DNA from: DASWHR01 sp036398095
GTDB taxonomy: Bacteria; Actinomycetota; AC-67
DNA: 64,000 bases
Direction: 5' to 3'
Assembly: GCA_036398095.1 (NCBI GenBank)
Contig: DASWHR010000127.1
Span: forward strand, 3,953 to 67,952
Shown here piece by piece: positions 34,629 to 42,617 of this stretch (the stretch's first letter is position 1; each line of letters opens with the position of its first letter). The notes under the pieces were generated by a model. That model was not told the DNA's origin and did no database searches. It worked only from the letters and a program-made list of their open reading frames with translations. A program made the translations under genes and the position numbers.

Positions 34629-34738
34629 GAGGGTGCTGAAAAAGACCGACCCGTGCTTGGTCGGACTTCAATCAGCTCAGGTCGAAGAGTTAACGTCGGT
34701 CGGGCTTGCATGCAGACACTCACTTTTTCAGCACCCTC
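34629..34738. mobile_element. 110-bp MITE-like element with CTAG target duplication
   Basis: Terminal inverted repeats GAGGGTGCTGAAAAAG (34629-34644) and its exact complement (34723-34738), 16 bp with no mismatch, are flanked on both sides by CTAG (34625-34628 and 34739-34742). The interior has no gene and contains smaller hairpins (CCGACC/GGTCGG). The size, terminal repeats and 4-bp duplication are those of a miniature inverted-repeat element mobilised by a transposase in trans; the end sequence resembles IS ends I recall, and CTAG targets are used by IS5-type elements. It may also serve as a bidirectional terminator. Confidence 0.78.
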
Positions 34739-34999
34739 CTAGGCGTCTGCTCCGCCGGCGAGCATCTGTTCGATCTGTGCTTTGAGCCGTTGCGTCAACT
34801 CGGGCGGCGCGGCGCCTTCGGAGCATTTTCGGCGCACGACTTCTTTCAGGTCCTTCTCGAAATCCACGTGGTGAAGACACGGCGGGCAGCGAGTCAGATG
34901 CGCTTCGATGGTCGCGCAATCGTCGCCGGCGATCTCGCCGTCGATGTAGAGGTACAGGCGCTCTAGGACCTGTCTGCAATCCGCTTCGGGGTTTCCCAT
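34739..34999 (-). CDS. rsrA: RsrA-like redox anti-sigma factor
   Basis: An 86-residue zinc-binding anti-sigma factor. The ZAS motif is H34-x3-C38-x2-C41 (HLTRCPPC), with additional C8 and C28 near the N-terminus, as in mycothiol-system RsrA/RshA proteins. Under disulfide stress such proteins lose zinc and release SigR. The ATG at 34999 lies within the SigR gene end (37-nt overlap) and has GAGGAAGAG upstream. Its stop uses the right-hand CTAG copy of the MITE insertion. Confidence 0.92.
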   Translation of the reverse strand: MGNPEADCRQVLERLYLYIDGEIAGDDCATIEAHLTRCPPCLHHVDFEKDLKEVVRRKCSEGAAPPELTQRLKAQIEQMLAGGADA

Positions 35000-35559
35000 G
35001 GCTCTTCCTCTGTAACGAGCCCGTGGGTACGGGCAAATTCCCAAAGTCGCCTCTGAAGTTGCTTCCGGCCTCGATGGAGCCGGCTCATCACGGTTCCGAT
35101 GGATACGCCCGTGATGTCCGCGATCTCTTTGTAGGAGAAGCCTTCGACATCGGCCAAAAGGACCGTCATCCGGAACTGCTCGGGGATCGCCTCCAGCGCC
35201 GCCTTGACCTCTTCGTCGGGGATTTGATCCAGGATCAACGTCTCGGGGGTCTCGGTCGTCGCCGCCGACAGCCGGTCGAAGAGCGAGAAGTCCTCCGATT
35301 CGGCTTCGCTCACCGTCTGCGGCTGGCGCTTGGCCTTGCGGTAGGAGGAAATGAAGGTGTTGACCATGATCTTGTACAGCCATGCGCGCAGGTTCGTCCC
35401 CGACTCGTATTGGCCGAATGCTTGGTACGCTTTGAGCGAGGTTTCTTGCAGCAGGTCCTCCGCGTCGGCCGAATTGCGCGTCAGTCGAAGCGCGGTTCCG
35501 TACATCTGCGCGATGAGCGGAAGGGCGGTTTCGGTGAACGATTCCTGCGCGGCGGCCAT
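34963..35559 (-). CDS. sigR: ECF sigma factor SigR/SigH
   Basis: A 198-residue sigma factor of the SigR/SigH group controlling thiol-oxidative stress genes. Region 2: NSADAEDLLQETSLKAYQAF and LRAWLYKIMVNTFISSYRKA; region 4: MTVLLADVEGFSYKEIADIT and VSIGTVMSRLHRGRKQLQRR. Identity is supported by the overlapping RsrA-like gene. SigR genes are commonly autoregulated, but I could not pick out a GGAAT/GTT-type promoter upstream with confidence. Confidence 0.93.
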   Translation of the reverse strand: MAAAQESFTETALPLIAQMYGTALRLTRNSADAEDLLQETSLKAYQAFGQYESGTNLRAWLYKIMVNTFISSYRKAKRQPQTVSEAESEDFSLFDRLSAATTETPETLILDQIPDEEVKAALEAIPEQFRMTVLLADVEGFSYKEIADITGVSIGTVMSRLHRGRKQLQRRLWEFARTHGLVTEEEPWETPKRIADRS

Positions 35560-35571
35560 GGCGGGGCAACC

Positions 35572-36672
35572 TTAGCCGCCGGCGCCGGGGGCGTAAACCC
35601 GAGCATCTGGGTCGAGCGCGGCCCAGCCGAACCAGAGGCTTCGAATGCCGGCGAGCGGACGCAACGCGCGGCCGGCAAGCGGTCCGGCCACGGCGCGGCC
35701 GAACACGTTCCACCGCGTGCCGGTCTGCCGGTCCCGGAACAGCTGGTCGCCGTCCGGGCCTTCGGCCGGCTCGAACGTCAAGCGCCGCCCGTCGACTTCG
35801 GACGCGAAGGCGACGGCCGATCCGGCGTCGCGCGAGTCCGCGATGACTTCGCGGTCCACGGCCGAAGCGACGCCGGAAACCCAGGCGACCACGACATCTT
35901 CGTCGTTGATCGTGCCGGCGTCGCGGACGGCATCGAAGGGATAGACGCGGCCTCCGGGGACGGCCAGGACGTGGCTCATGGCCGGCAACCGCGGATCGGG
36001 CGTTCGCAGAAACAAGCGGCGCGGCGGGATCGACCGGGCGGCATAGCCTTGATAGGGCGAGCGACCGTAGGGCCGCGCGTAGCCGGTCTCGGGATCGAGG
36101 ACGGTTCCGTCGGGGAACGCCTCCGCGTACCCGGAGGCCGGCACGAGCATCACAGCCACCGGCGCAAGCGCGCCGGCCGGTTTCGCCCTCGCCTCCGGAC
36201 CCGCGACGGCGCGGCCGGTCGGGGGAAGCCACAGCGATCCGGTCTCACGGTCGGCCATGACCCCGGTCGCGGCATAGATCTTGCCGCTCTGCGCGAAAGT
36301 GAACGTCCGGCCGGCGCTGCGCCGTACCCAGGCGGCAACCGAGTCGGTCAGCGGGCTGTAGGCCACGACGACCGGAACGCCGCCGACGACATCGTTGACG
36401 ACCTCGTGCCAGACCAGGATCGACAGCGGATACGCGCGCGTGATGCCGCCGGCCTCGATCACCGCGAGCGGTTCGACGTCGTCGGGCCGAATCCGGGCGA
36501 TGGCGGCGTGAACCGGGTCGTCCAGCGGCGGGATCGATCCGTATCCGAGCGCGTCGATCATCTCGGCGGCGCGAAAGCCGCTCGTGGGCGGCCCGGTCGC
36601 GAAACGAAGGCCGCTGCACCCCCCAGAGAGGATGGCAAAAAGCCAAAGCAACCCAAGCATCCGAAATCGCAT
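35572..36672 (-). CDS. DUF3179-domain lipoprotein
   Basis: A 366-residue exported protein. MRFRMLGLLWLFAILSGGCS gives a lipobox-like LSGGC. The DUF3179 region includes GGITRAYPLSILVWHEVVND, VVAYSPLTDSVAAW and ETGSLWLPPTGRAVAG, with FRDRQTGTRWNVFGRAVAG near the end. Family members are secreted and of unknown function. One expected Cys in the usual YCPLC-type loop is replaced (YSPLTDS). Start ATG at 36672 chosen because the preceding sequence is not signal-like. Confidence 0.85.
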   Translation of the reverse strand: MRFRMLGLLWLFAILSGGCSGLRFATGPPTSGFRAAEMIDALGYGSIPPLDDPVHAAIARIRPDDVEPLAVIEAGGITRAYPLSILVWHEVVNDVVGGVPVVVAYSPLTDSVAAWVRRSAGRTFTFAQSGKIYAATGVMADRETGSLWLPPTGRAVAGPEARAKPAGALAPVAVMLVPASGYAEAFPDGTVLDPETGYARPYGRSPYQGYAARSIPPRRLFLRTPDPRLPAMSHVLAVPGGRVYPFDAVRDAGTINDEDVVVAWVSGVASAVDREVIADSRDAGSAVAFASEVDGRRLTFEPAEGPDGDQLFRDRQTGTRWNVFGRAVAGPLAGRALRPLAGIRSLWFGWAALDPDARVYAPGAGG

Positions 36673-36776
36673 ACGTGTGATTTGACCCCTCCCCCTAAGT
36701 TTGGCAACCTGGACCGCCGTGAAGCCTACCGCCGGGTAAACGGGGCTCGATTGCCCGACGGGCATGGAGGGGAACT

Positions 36777-37751
36777 ATCTCGAAGCGCATCGCCGTCATT
36801 CTTGCCGCCTTGATCGCGGTTTCCTTGCTTCCCTCACTCCCGGCCGGGGCGATCGGGCGCAGCGAACTCGAATCCCGCGTCAAGACGCTCAAGAAGTCCT
36901 TGGACGCGATCACGGCGACCCTGTCCGATGCCGAGCGAGAGCTCGACGCGGCGCAGAAAGCCGTTGACGTCCATACCCGGGCGCTCGCCGCGGCCGGCAA
37001 GCGACTGGCGAGCCTGCGGAACGCGCATTCGCGACGCAGCGCCGAGATGTACATCGCCGGAAGCGCCGGGCTGATCGACACCCTGGTCGCCTCCGAGGAC
37101 GTGGACGTCTTCGTCGAGCGGCTCGGCTATCTGGAGCGGATCCGCTCCGCCGAAGACGCCGGGCTCGACAGCATCGTGGCGCTTCAGCGCCGGGCCAAGA
37201 CCGAAACCGTCGAGCTTCGCGAGGCCCGCGACGAGGCCGCCGCCGCGCTGCGCACGCTGCAGAAGCGCCGCAGCGGCCTGGACGCCAAGCTTCGCGACTG
37301 GCAGTCGCTGCTGAACCTATCGAACGCGATGGCGAGTGGAACGCGCGCCTCGCGCAGCAGCATCCGGGGCTTCCGCTGTCCCGTCCGCGGACCGCACGGC
37401 CTGTCCAACGACTTCGGCGACCGCCGTCGCGGCGGACCGCATCAAGGCATCGACATGCCGGCCAACTCGGGCACGCCGGTCGCGGCGGTCCTGACCGGCC
37501 GGATCGCCGACGTGGTGCGCGGCGGCTGGATGGGCCGCGGGATCATCCTTCGCGACACAGCCGGAAACGAGTGGTGGTACGCACATCTGTCGTCCACCTA
37601 CGTCTCGCGCGGCGAGGGAGTTTCTGCCGGCCAGGTGCTCGGCCGCGTCGGATGCAGCGGAAACTGCACCGGACCGCATCTGCATTTCGAGTACCACCCG
37701 GGCGGCGGCGCCGCCCGCAACCCCTACAAGATCCTCCGCGCCGCCTGCTAG
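36777..37751 (+). CDS. M23-family peptidoglycan endopeptidase (EnvC/NlpD-like)
   Basis: A 324-residue secreted protein: signal peptide, a coiled-coil region (about residues 30-180, RVKTLKKSLDAITATLSDAE), and a C-terminal LytM domain with both zinc motifs, GGPHQGIDMPANSGTPV (HxxxD) and GPHLHFEYHP (HxH). The start is odd. The signal peptide needs the residues SKRIAVILAALIAVSLL, and GGAGGGG sits at normal spacing before an ATC codon at 36777; the first accepted start in frame is TTG 36810, which would remove the positive charges. Its TAG is in CTAG 37748-37751, shared with the nuclease gene. Confidence 0.85.
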   Translation: MSKRIAVILAALIAVSLLPSLPAGAIGRSELESRVKTLKKSLDAITATLSDAERELDAAQKAVDVHTRALAAAGKRLASLRNAHSRRSAEMYIAGSAGLIDTLVASEDVDVFVERLGYLERIRSAEDAGLDSIVALQRRAKTETVELREARDEAAAALRTLQKRRSGLDAKLRDWQSLLNLSNAMASGTRASRSSIRGFRCPVRGPHGLSNDFGDRRRGGPHQGIDMPANSGTPVAAVLTGRIADVVRGGWMGRGIILRDTAGNEWWYAHLSSTYVSRGEGVSAGQVLGRVGCSGNCTGPHLHFEYHPGGGAARNPYKILRAAC

Positions 37752-38287
37752 CGCGCTTGCGGCAACGCCCAGAGGCCGCGGTTCGCTTCGCGCGCTTCGC
37801 GTTGCAGGTCGCGGAACACGTCCACGTAGCGAACGTTCGGCGGATAGGTTGCGATCTGCGCGTAGCCTTCGATCAGGAGCGTCGCGTTGAACATGCCGCT
37901 ACGAACGTCCGCGGCCGATCCGTCTCCCCGCGGCCGCATCCAGATGTAGGCAAGCAGGCGTCCGTAGCGATCGCGACGTTCGATGTCGTATTCCAAGTAG
38001 ATCGTTGCGCCGTCCAGCCTCTGCCGCGCGAAGCGGGACGCTTCGGCGCCGTAGGGCTCGTGCCGCGTCGTGCTTTCGGGCGTGTTCACCCCGATGAAGC
38101 GGATCTTTTCGGTCGCCCCGGTGGCCGCGAGGCGCGCATGAACCGTGTCCCCGTCCACGACTCGCGTGACCGTTGCCCGGTCGACTGTGCGCGCCCCATC
38201 GAATGCCTCGATCACGCCCGTCGCGCTGCAGGCCGACAAGGCCGCCATCGCAAGGACGGCGATCGCACCCCGAAGGATGTCCACCAC
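37748..38287 (-). CDS. Thermonuclease (SNase)-family lipoprotein
   Basis: A 179-residue nuclease with lipobox (LAMAALSAC). SNase motifs: VTRVVDGDTVHARL, IRFIGVNTPES with the catalytic Asp region, YLEYDIERRDRYGRLLAYIW including Arg/Glu catalytic positions, and LIEGYAQIATYPP. Expected to cut DNA or RNA outside the membrane with Ca2+. Start is one of two adjacent GTG codons (38287, 38284) right after the MazF gene's stop. Confidence 0.88.
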   Translation of the reverse strand: MVDILRGAIAVLAMAALSACSATGVIEAFDGARTVDRATVTRVVDGDTVHARLAATGATEKIRFIGVNTPESTTRHEPYGAEASRFARQRLDGATIYLEYDIERRDRYGRLLAYIWMRPRGDGSAADVRSGMFNATLLIEGYAQIATYPPNVRYVDVFRDLQREAREANRGLWALPQAR

Positions 38288-38288
38288 C

Positions 38289-38600
38289 TCAGCAGCCGGC
38301 CGCGACGGCGAGCGCCTCGCACACGGATTGCATTCGCCCGGCAGACAGCGCGGTGATGCGTTCCGTGCAAAGCGACTTTCGGATCGTGGTGATGTTGTCG
38401 AGCGTGAGGACGCACGGAGCGGGCATGCCGTCGTCACGGCCGATGAAAACCTCGGTCGGGATCTCGCGGATCGTCCGCGTCGCGGGAATCGCCATGATCC
38501 GCTCGAGCACAGCGATCGCGGGCGTGCGCGTCAAGATCAAGAAAGGCCGGCGTCCCGCGTCGGGATGCTCGTACCACCAGACCTCGCCGCGGGCTACCAC
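38289..38600 (-). CDS. MazF/PemK-family toxin (module 1)
   Basis: A 103-residue putative endoribonuclease toxin. RGEVWWYEHPDAGRRPFLIL is the MazF N-terminal strand with the catalytic Arg, then ATRTIREIPTEVFIG and CVLTLDNITTIRKSLC, the usual middle and C-terminal blocks. Start is GTG 38600, overlapping the antitoxin gene by 7 nt. It expectedly cleaves mRNA when freed of the antitoxin. Confidence 0.88.
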   Translation of the reverse strand: MVARGEVWWYEHPDAGRRPFLILTRTPAIAVLERIMAIPATRTIREIPTEVFIGRDDGMPAPCVLTLDNITTIRKSLCTERITALSAGRMQSVCEALAVAAGC

Positions 38601-38875
38601 GGTGGCAACCCGGCCTCGCGTTCTTCGGCGTCCAGGCGAGCCAGCAGCTCGCGGGCGGCCGCGTCGGCCGTTCGTTCGTCCTCGGCGGCTTGCGGTATCC
38701 GGTTGTATCCGGCCACGATCGCCGCGTCGATGTCCCGCTGGGACGCCGCGGCCAGATACGCTTCAGCCGCCTCGCGGATCAGGACCGAGCGCGAGATCCC
38801 TCGGCGAGCCGCCTCCTCGTCCAGCCGCCGACGAAGCTCCTCCGTCAGTTGAACGAGCGTCTCAATCCTTGCCAT
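38594..38875 (-). CDS. Ribbon-helix-helix antitoxin (module 1)
   Basis: A 93-residue antitoxin with an N-terminal RHH fold (ARIETLVQLTEELRRRLDEE, then AARRGISRSVLIREAAEAYL) and an acidic C-terminal toxin-binding tail. ATG 38875 lies inside a palindrome that is likely its own operator. Coupled to the MazF gene. Confidence 0.87.
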   Translation of the reverse strand: MARIETLVQLTEELRRRLDEEAARRGISRSVLIREAAEAYLAAASQRDIDAAIVAGYNRIPQAAEDERTADAAARELLARLDAEEREAGLPPW

Positions 38876-38891
38876 ATGGCTACCATATGGC
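38871..38891. promoter_or_regulatory. Palindromic operator over antitoxin start (module 1)
   Basis: CCATATGG occurs at 38872-38879 and 38883-38890 and the whole 21-nt segment is palindromic except for the three central bases. It covers the start codon of the RHH antitoxin, the expected site of autoregulation by RHH dimers. Confidence 0.65.
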
Positions 38892-38917
38892 ACGGTGTCG
38901 CTGGTCGTCAATGACAT

Positions 38918-38952
38918 GGAAGAGGGCCGGCCACAGCGGCCGGCCCTCTTCC
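38918..38952. terminator. Strong bidirectional hairpin
   Basis: Perfect 15-bp stem (GGAAGAGGGCCGGCC and complement) with loop ACAGC, between the antitoxin promoter and the end of the next gene. Confidence 0.8.
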
Positions 38953-38963
38953 CTGCTTCCGCG

Positions 38964-39617
38964 TCAGATCGTGGCGTCGTTGGCCAGCTTGGAGGGCTGC
39001 ACGACAAGCGTGCGGTTCCCGATCGCGGCCTCGGCGGTCGCGTCACCCGTCGTTTCCTGGGCGAGCGTCGCCTTCACGGTGATCTCGTGGATTCCGGAGC
39101 CGACGTTCAAGTGGACCCAGTTGAACGAGTTCGCAGCCTTTGTGTCGATGAAGTCCTCTTCGATGTCCTGGCCGTCGAGCGGGTCCTCCGCGTCGGTGAC
39201 GGTCCGGCTGTAAGTACGGTTGCAGAACGTGACCTTGTCACGGTCGCTCCCGGCGGTGGACGAGTTGACCGGCACGATCTGTCCGTCGACCTCGATCCAC
39301 GCGAGTACCGTCCCGGCGGCGGTTGCCGTACTGACCCCGCCGTTGTCGGACGGCCCGGTCAGCAGCCGGGTGAAGATCGAGCACTCCAGTGTCACCGAAA
39401 GAACCAAATCGCTCGGGGATGAGCTGCGAAGCGTCGCCGACAGGATCGTGACCTCGGCATTCGGCCCCATGACCTCCAAGGTCGAACCCGCCGCCACGAC
39501 CTTGTCGGCCGGCTGATGGGTCGCCCCGGCGCCGAAGACGCCTCCGAAAAGCAGAGCGCCGGCCGCAAGACCGGCTACGACAAGGCTCACCCGGCGCGGT
39601 GCTGTTTCCTTCGACAT
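38964..39617 (-). CDS. Secreted protein, unknown function
   Basis: A 217-residue exported protein with signal peptide (VSLVVAGLAAGALLFGGVFG). The mature part is beta-rich with two Cys (LECSIFTRLL, VTFCNRTYS) and acidic patches (DAEDPLDGQDIEEDF). No family recognised. GGGAGGAGG precedes ATG 39617. Divergent from the GH92 gene; a strong terminator follows the stop. Confidence 0.7.
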   Translation of the reverse strand: MSKETAPRRVSLVVAGLAAGALLFGGVFGAGATHQPADKVVAAGSTLEVMGPNAEVTILSATLRSSSPSDLVLSVTLECSIFTRLLTGPSDNGGVSTATAAGTVLAWIEVDGQIVPVNSSTAGSDRDKVTFCNRTYSRTVTDAEDPLDGQDIEEDFIDTKAANSFNWVHLNVGSGIHEITVKATLAQETTGDATAEAAIGNRTLVVQPSKLANDATI

Positions 39618-39753
39618 TGTTCCTCCTCCCCCGGGGGCGGCCCCAGGCTCTCGAACAAACCCATGCCTGATGCCCAATTCGATGAAAAGGCAAACATATC
39701 CTGCCGCTTTTCCACGAAAGGAACGCGCCGCCTCGGCGGCGAACGATCTCCCC

Positions 39754-42093
39754 ATGACCTCTCGCCGCCGCGGTTGGACCGCCTCGCTCGCGATCGTCGC
39801 CGTGCTGGCGGCGCCTCTGGCCGGCACGACGGTGCCGAGCCGCGCGGAGCCGGCGTCGCTTGTCGATCCGTTCATCGGCACGCTCGGCGCGGGTTTCGTC
39901 TTCCCGGGACCGGCCGCGCCGCACGGGATGGTGCAGCTCTCCCCCGACACCGAAGGTTACTTCGCATACACCGGCTACCAGTGGGCCGACACGCGGATCC
40001 GAGGCTTCAGCCACGTTCACGTCCAGTCGATGGGCGTTCCCGAGGGCGGCAACATTCCGCTGATGCCCACGACCGGCGACGTGGTCACCGACGTCGCCGA
40101 CTACCAGTCGCCGTTCTCCCACGCGACCGAACGCGCGCGTCCCGGCTTCTACGACGTGCTGCTCCTCCGCGACCGGGTTCGCGCCGAGCTGACGGCCGGC
40201 GTTCGCGCCGGCATGCACCGCTACACCTTTCCCGCGACCGACCGCGCCAACGTGCTGCTCGACATCGGGCGGCAGGTGCCCGGCGGCGACATCAACAGCA
40301 GCCTGCAACGCGAAGCGGGATCAAATCGCGCGTCGGTCCGCGTCCTCGACGACCGCACGATCGTGGGGACCGCCAATGTCGATCGCGCCGCCCCGCACGG
40401 CTACCGCGTCCATTTCGCGGCCGTCTTCGACCGCGCGTTCGACTCGTCCGGCGTGTGGGCCTCGCGCGGCGCGCCGTTGCAGCGCAGCGTTGCGGCCGTC
40501 GAAGGCGTCGGTGCCGGCGCGGCGGTGACGTTCGATGCGCGCACGGATCGCGACGTGGTGATCAAGGTCGGCATCTCGTTCGTCTCGCAGGACAATGCGC
40601 TCGAAAACCTGGACGCAGAGGCGCCGGGTTTCGATTTCGACGGCTTGCGCGACTCCACCTACGCGGCGTGGAACGATGCGCTTTCGGTCATCGACATCGA
40701 CGGCGGCACCCCGGCCGAGCGGACCGCCTTCACCACCGCGCTGTATCACGCGCAGCACCATCCGAACGTCTTCAACGACGTCAACGGCGAGTACCTCGGC
40801 CACGACAATGCCGTGCACCGCATCGGCGCCGACGGCGACCCGATGCCGGCCGGGTCGACCTACTACGCCAACTTCTCGATGTGGGACACCTATCGCGCCG
40901 AGATGCCGCTGCTCGCGTTGATCGCGCCCGGCCGCTATCGGGACATGATGCGATCGCTCGCCGCGATCATCCGGTCGGGCAGCGTGATGCCGCGCTGGGC
41001 GCTGATGAACGGCAATCCCAACTATATGAACGGCGAGCCGGCGTTGCCGGTGATCGTCGACGGCTTCTGCCGCGGGCTGGTGCCCGCCGACGCGCTCGAT
41101 GCGCTCTACACCGAAGCGCGCCGCGTCGCGCTTGAGGGGCGACGCAATCTCGAGTTCTATTCCCGCGGCTACACCGACGAGGCGTCGATGACGCTCGAGT
41201 ATGCGCTCGCCGACTTCGCGCTGGCGTTGATGGCCGACCGGCTGGACCGTACCGACGACCGCGACCGGTTGCTCGCGCAGTCGAACGCCTGGCGCAACCT
41301 GCTCGATCCCGAGACGCGGTTCATCCGGCCTCGCAACGCCGACGGCTCCTGGCACGGCGACCCGTATCTGCCCGAGATGCCCGACCGTTTCCGCGAAGGC
41401 ACCGGCTGGCAATACACCTGGCTGGCGCCCCAGGACGTCGCCGGGCTGTTCGAGGCGATGGGCGACGAGGACCTGGTGCGCGCACGCCTGGACGTGTTCT
41501 TCTCGACTGCGCTCAACGCAACCGTTCCGCTCGCGCCGGCCGAGGCGCAGCAGAAAGCGACCGCCTACGGGATCGCCTACTACGGGAATCAGTACGCGCC
41601 GTCGAACGAGCACGACCTGCAGGCGCCCTGGCTCTACAACTGGACCTCGCAGCCGTGGAAGACGCAGGCGATCCAGCGCGCCTATCAAGGCTTGTACCGC
41701 GCGACGCCCGACGGCCTGCCCGGAAACGACGATCTGGGAACGATGAGCGCCTGGTTCGTGTGGAGCGCTCTCGGGTTGTATCCGGTCACGCCGGGCTCGC
41801 CCACCTACACCATCGGAAGCCCTCTCTTCACCCGCGCCGTGGTGCATCCGCCGGGTTCGCCGTCGTTCACGATCGAAGCGCCGGGCGCGTCGCTCGCCGG
41901 GCGCTACGTTCAGTCCGCAACCCTGAACACGCAGCCGCTCGACACGACGTGGATCACGCACGATGCGCTGATCGGCGGCGCAACACTGCGCCTTCCAATG
42001 GGACCCGCCCCATCCGCCTGGGGCTCCGCACCCGCCGCACGCCCCCCGTCCGCATCCACCAATCCCCTCGCCGACTTCTCCTGCCGGCCATGA
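39754..42093 (+). CDS. GH92-family exo-alpha-mannosidase
   Basis: A 779-residue secreted glycoside hydrolase, normally a Ca2+-dependent alpha-1,2-mannosidase acting on mannans or glycoproteins. Near the N-terminus: LVDPFIGTLGAGFVFPGPAA and IRGFSHVHVQSMGVPEGGNI, the GH92 N-domain; later, YYANFSMWDTYRAEMPLLAL and GNDDLGTMSAWFVWSALGLY with the conserved Asp/Glu-region residues, and SPLFTRAVVHPPG near the end. ATG 39754 starts a signal peptide (MTSRRRGWTASLAIVAVLAA). The stop overlaps the next gene (ATGA). Confidence 0.93.
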   Translation: MTSRRRGWTASLAIVAVLAAPLAGTTVPSRAEPASLVDPFIGTLGAGFVFPGPAAPHGMVQLSPDTEGYFAYTGYQWADTRIRGFSHVHVQSMGVPEGGNIPLMPTTGDVVTDVADYQSPFSHATERARPGFYDVLLLRDRVRAELTAGVRAGMHRYTFPATDRANVLLDIGRQVPGGDINSSLQREAGSNRASVRVLDDRTIVGTANVDRAAPHGYRVHFAAVFDRAFDSSGVWASRGAPLQRSVAAVEGVGAGAAVTFDARTDRDVVIKVGISFVSQDNALENLDAEAPGFDFDGLRDSTYAAWNDALSVIDIDGGTPAERTAFTTALYHAQHHPNVFNDVNGEYLGHDNAVHRIGADGDPMPAGSTYYANFSMWDTYRAEMPLLALIAPGRYRDMMRSLAAIIRSGSVMPRWALMNGNPNYMNGEPALPVIVDGFCRGLVPADALDALYTEARRVALEGRRNLEFYSRGYTDEASMTLEYALADFALALMADRLDRTDDRDRLLAQSNAWRNLLDPETRFIRPRNADGSWHGDPYLPEMPDRFREGTGWQYTWLAPQDVAGLFEAMGDEDLVRARLDVFFSTALNATVPLAPAEAQQKATAYGIAYYGNQYAPSNEHDLQAPWLYNWTSQPWKTQAIQRAYQGLYRATPDGLPGNDDLGTMSAWFVWSALGLYPVTPGSPTYTIGSPLFTRAVVHPPGSPSFTIEAPGASLAGRYVQSATLNTQPLDTTWITHDALIGGATLRLPMGPAPSAWGSAPAARPPSASTNPLADFSCRP

Positions 42094-42617
42094 GACCACG
42101 AGACTGGTCCATCCTCGGCATGCGCCTGTTCGCCATCTATCTCGCAGTGCTCGCGATCTGGCCTTTGACCGACGCGATTCAACACGTCGATCGGATAGGG
42201 AACCTCGAGGCGCTCCGATTCTTTATTCAGGGCGTCGTCGTCGCAGCGGCGACCGCGGTAGTAGGTCTGGTGCTGTGGAAGACCGCACCACGGATCACGA
42301 CAGTCCTGCTTCCATACGGCCAACACGCGAAGGTTTCCGCCGTCACCGCGCGCGACGTTCTTACGATCGGCTTCGTGCTCGCCGGGATCTTCCTGGCAGC
42401 ATCCGCTGTCACACCGCTTCTCGTGAACCTCCAGTCGGTCGTCTTTCCCGCTCCGGTGACATCAGGACACTTGGATACCTCGTTCGAGGAGATACACCGT
42501 CGGCAGTCGATAGCGTTCGTCGTCGGTTCGGTCGTCGAAGGCGGGATCGGCCTCCTGCTCGCGTTCGGGGCGTCGCGCTTCGCGACGCGCGCCAGTATCT
42601 CCAAGGAAGCCCCGTGA
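42090..42617 (+). CDS. Four-helix membrane protein, unknown
   Basis: A 175-residue membrane protein with four helices (LFAIYLAVLAIWPLTDAI; FFIQGVVVAAATAVVGLVLW; LTIGFVLAGIFLAASAVTPL; IAFVVGSVVEGGIGLLLAFG). It overlaps the GH92 stop (ATGA) and the following gene (GTGA). I recognise no family. The following gene has the same layout, so the two may be diverged duplicates. Confidence 0.68.
   Translation: MRPRDWSILGMRLFAIYLAVLAIWPLTDAIQHVDRIGNLEALRFFIQGVVVAAATAVVGLVLWKTAPRITTVLLPYGQHAKVSAVTARDVLTIGFVLAGIFLAASAVTPLLVNLQSVVFPAPVTSGHLDTSFEEIHRRQSIAFVVGSVVEGGIGLLLAFGASRFATRASISKEAP

Noticed and set aside
36764..36967. ATG at 36764 as start of the M23 peptidase
   Set aside because: It is in a different frame; its product is a 67-residue Arg-rich shadow that does not join the signal peptide.
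39516..41135. Long + strand frame overlapping the GH92 gene
   Set aside because: Out of frame with the GH92 motifs and rich in Arg; a shadow.
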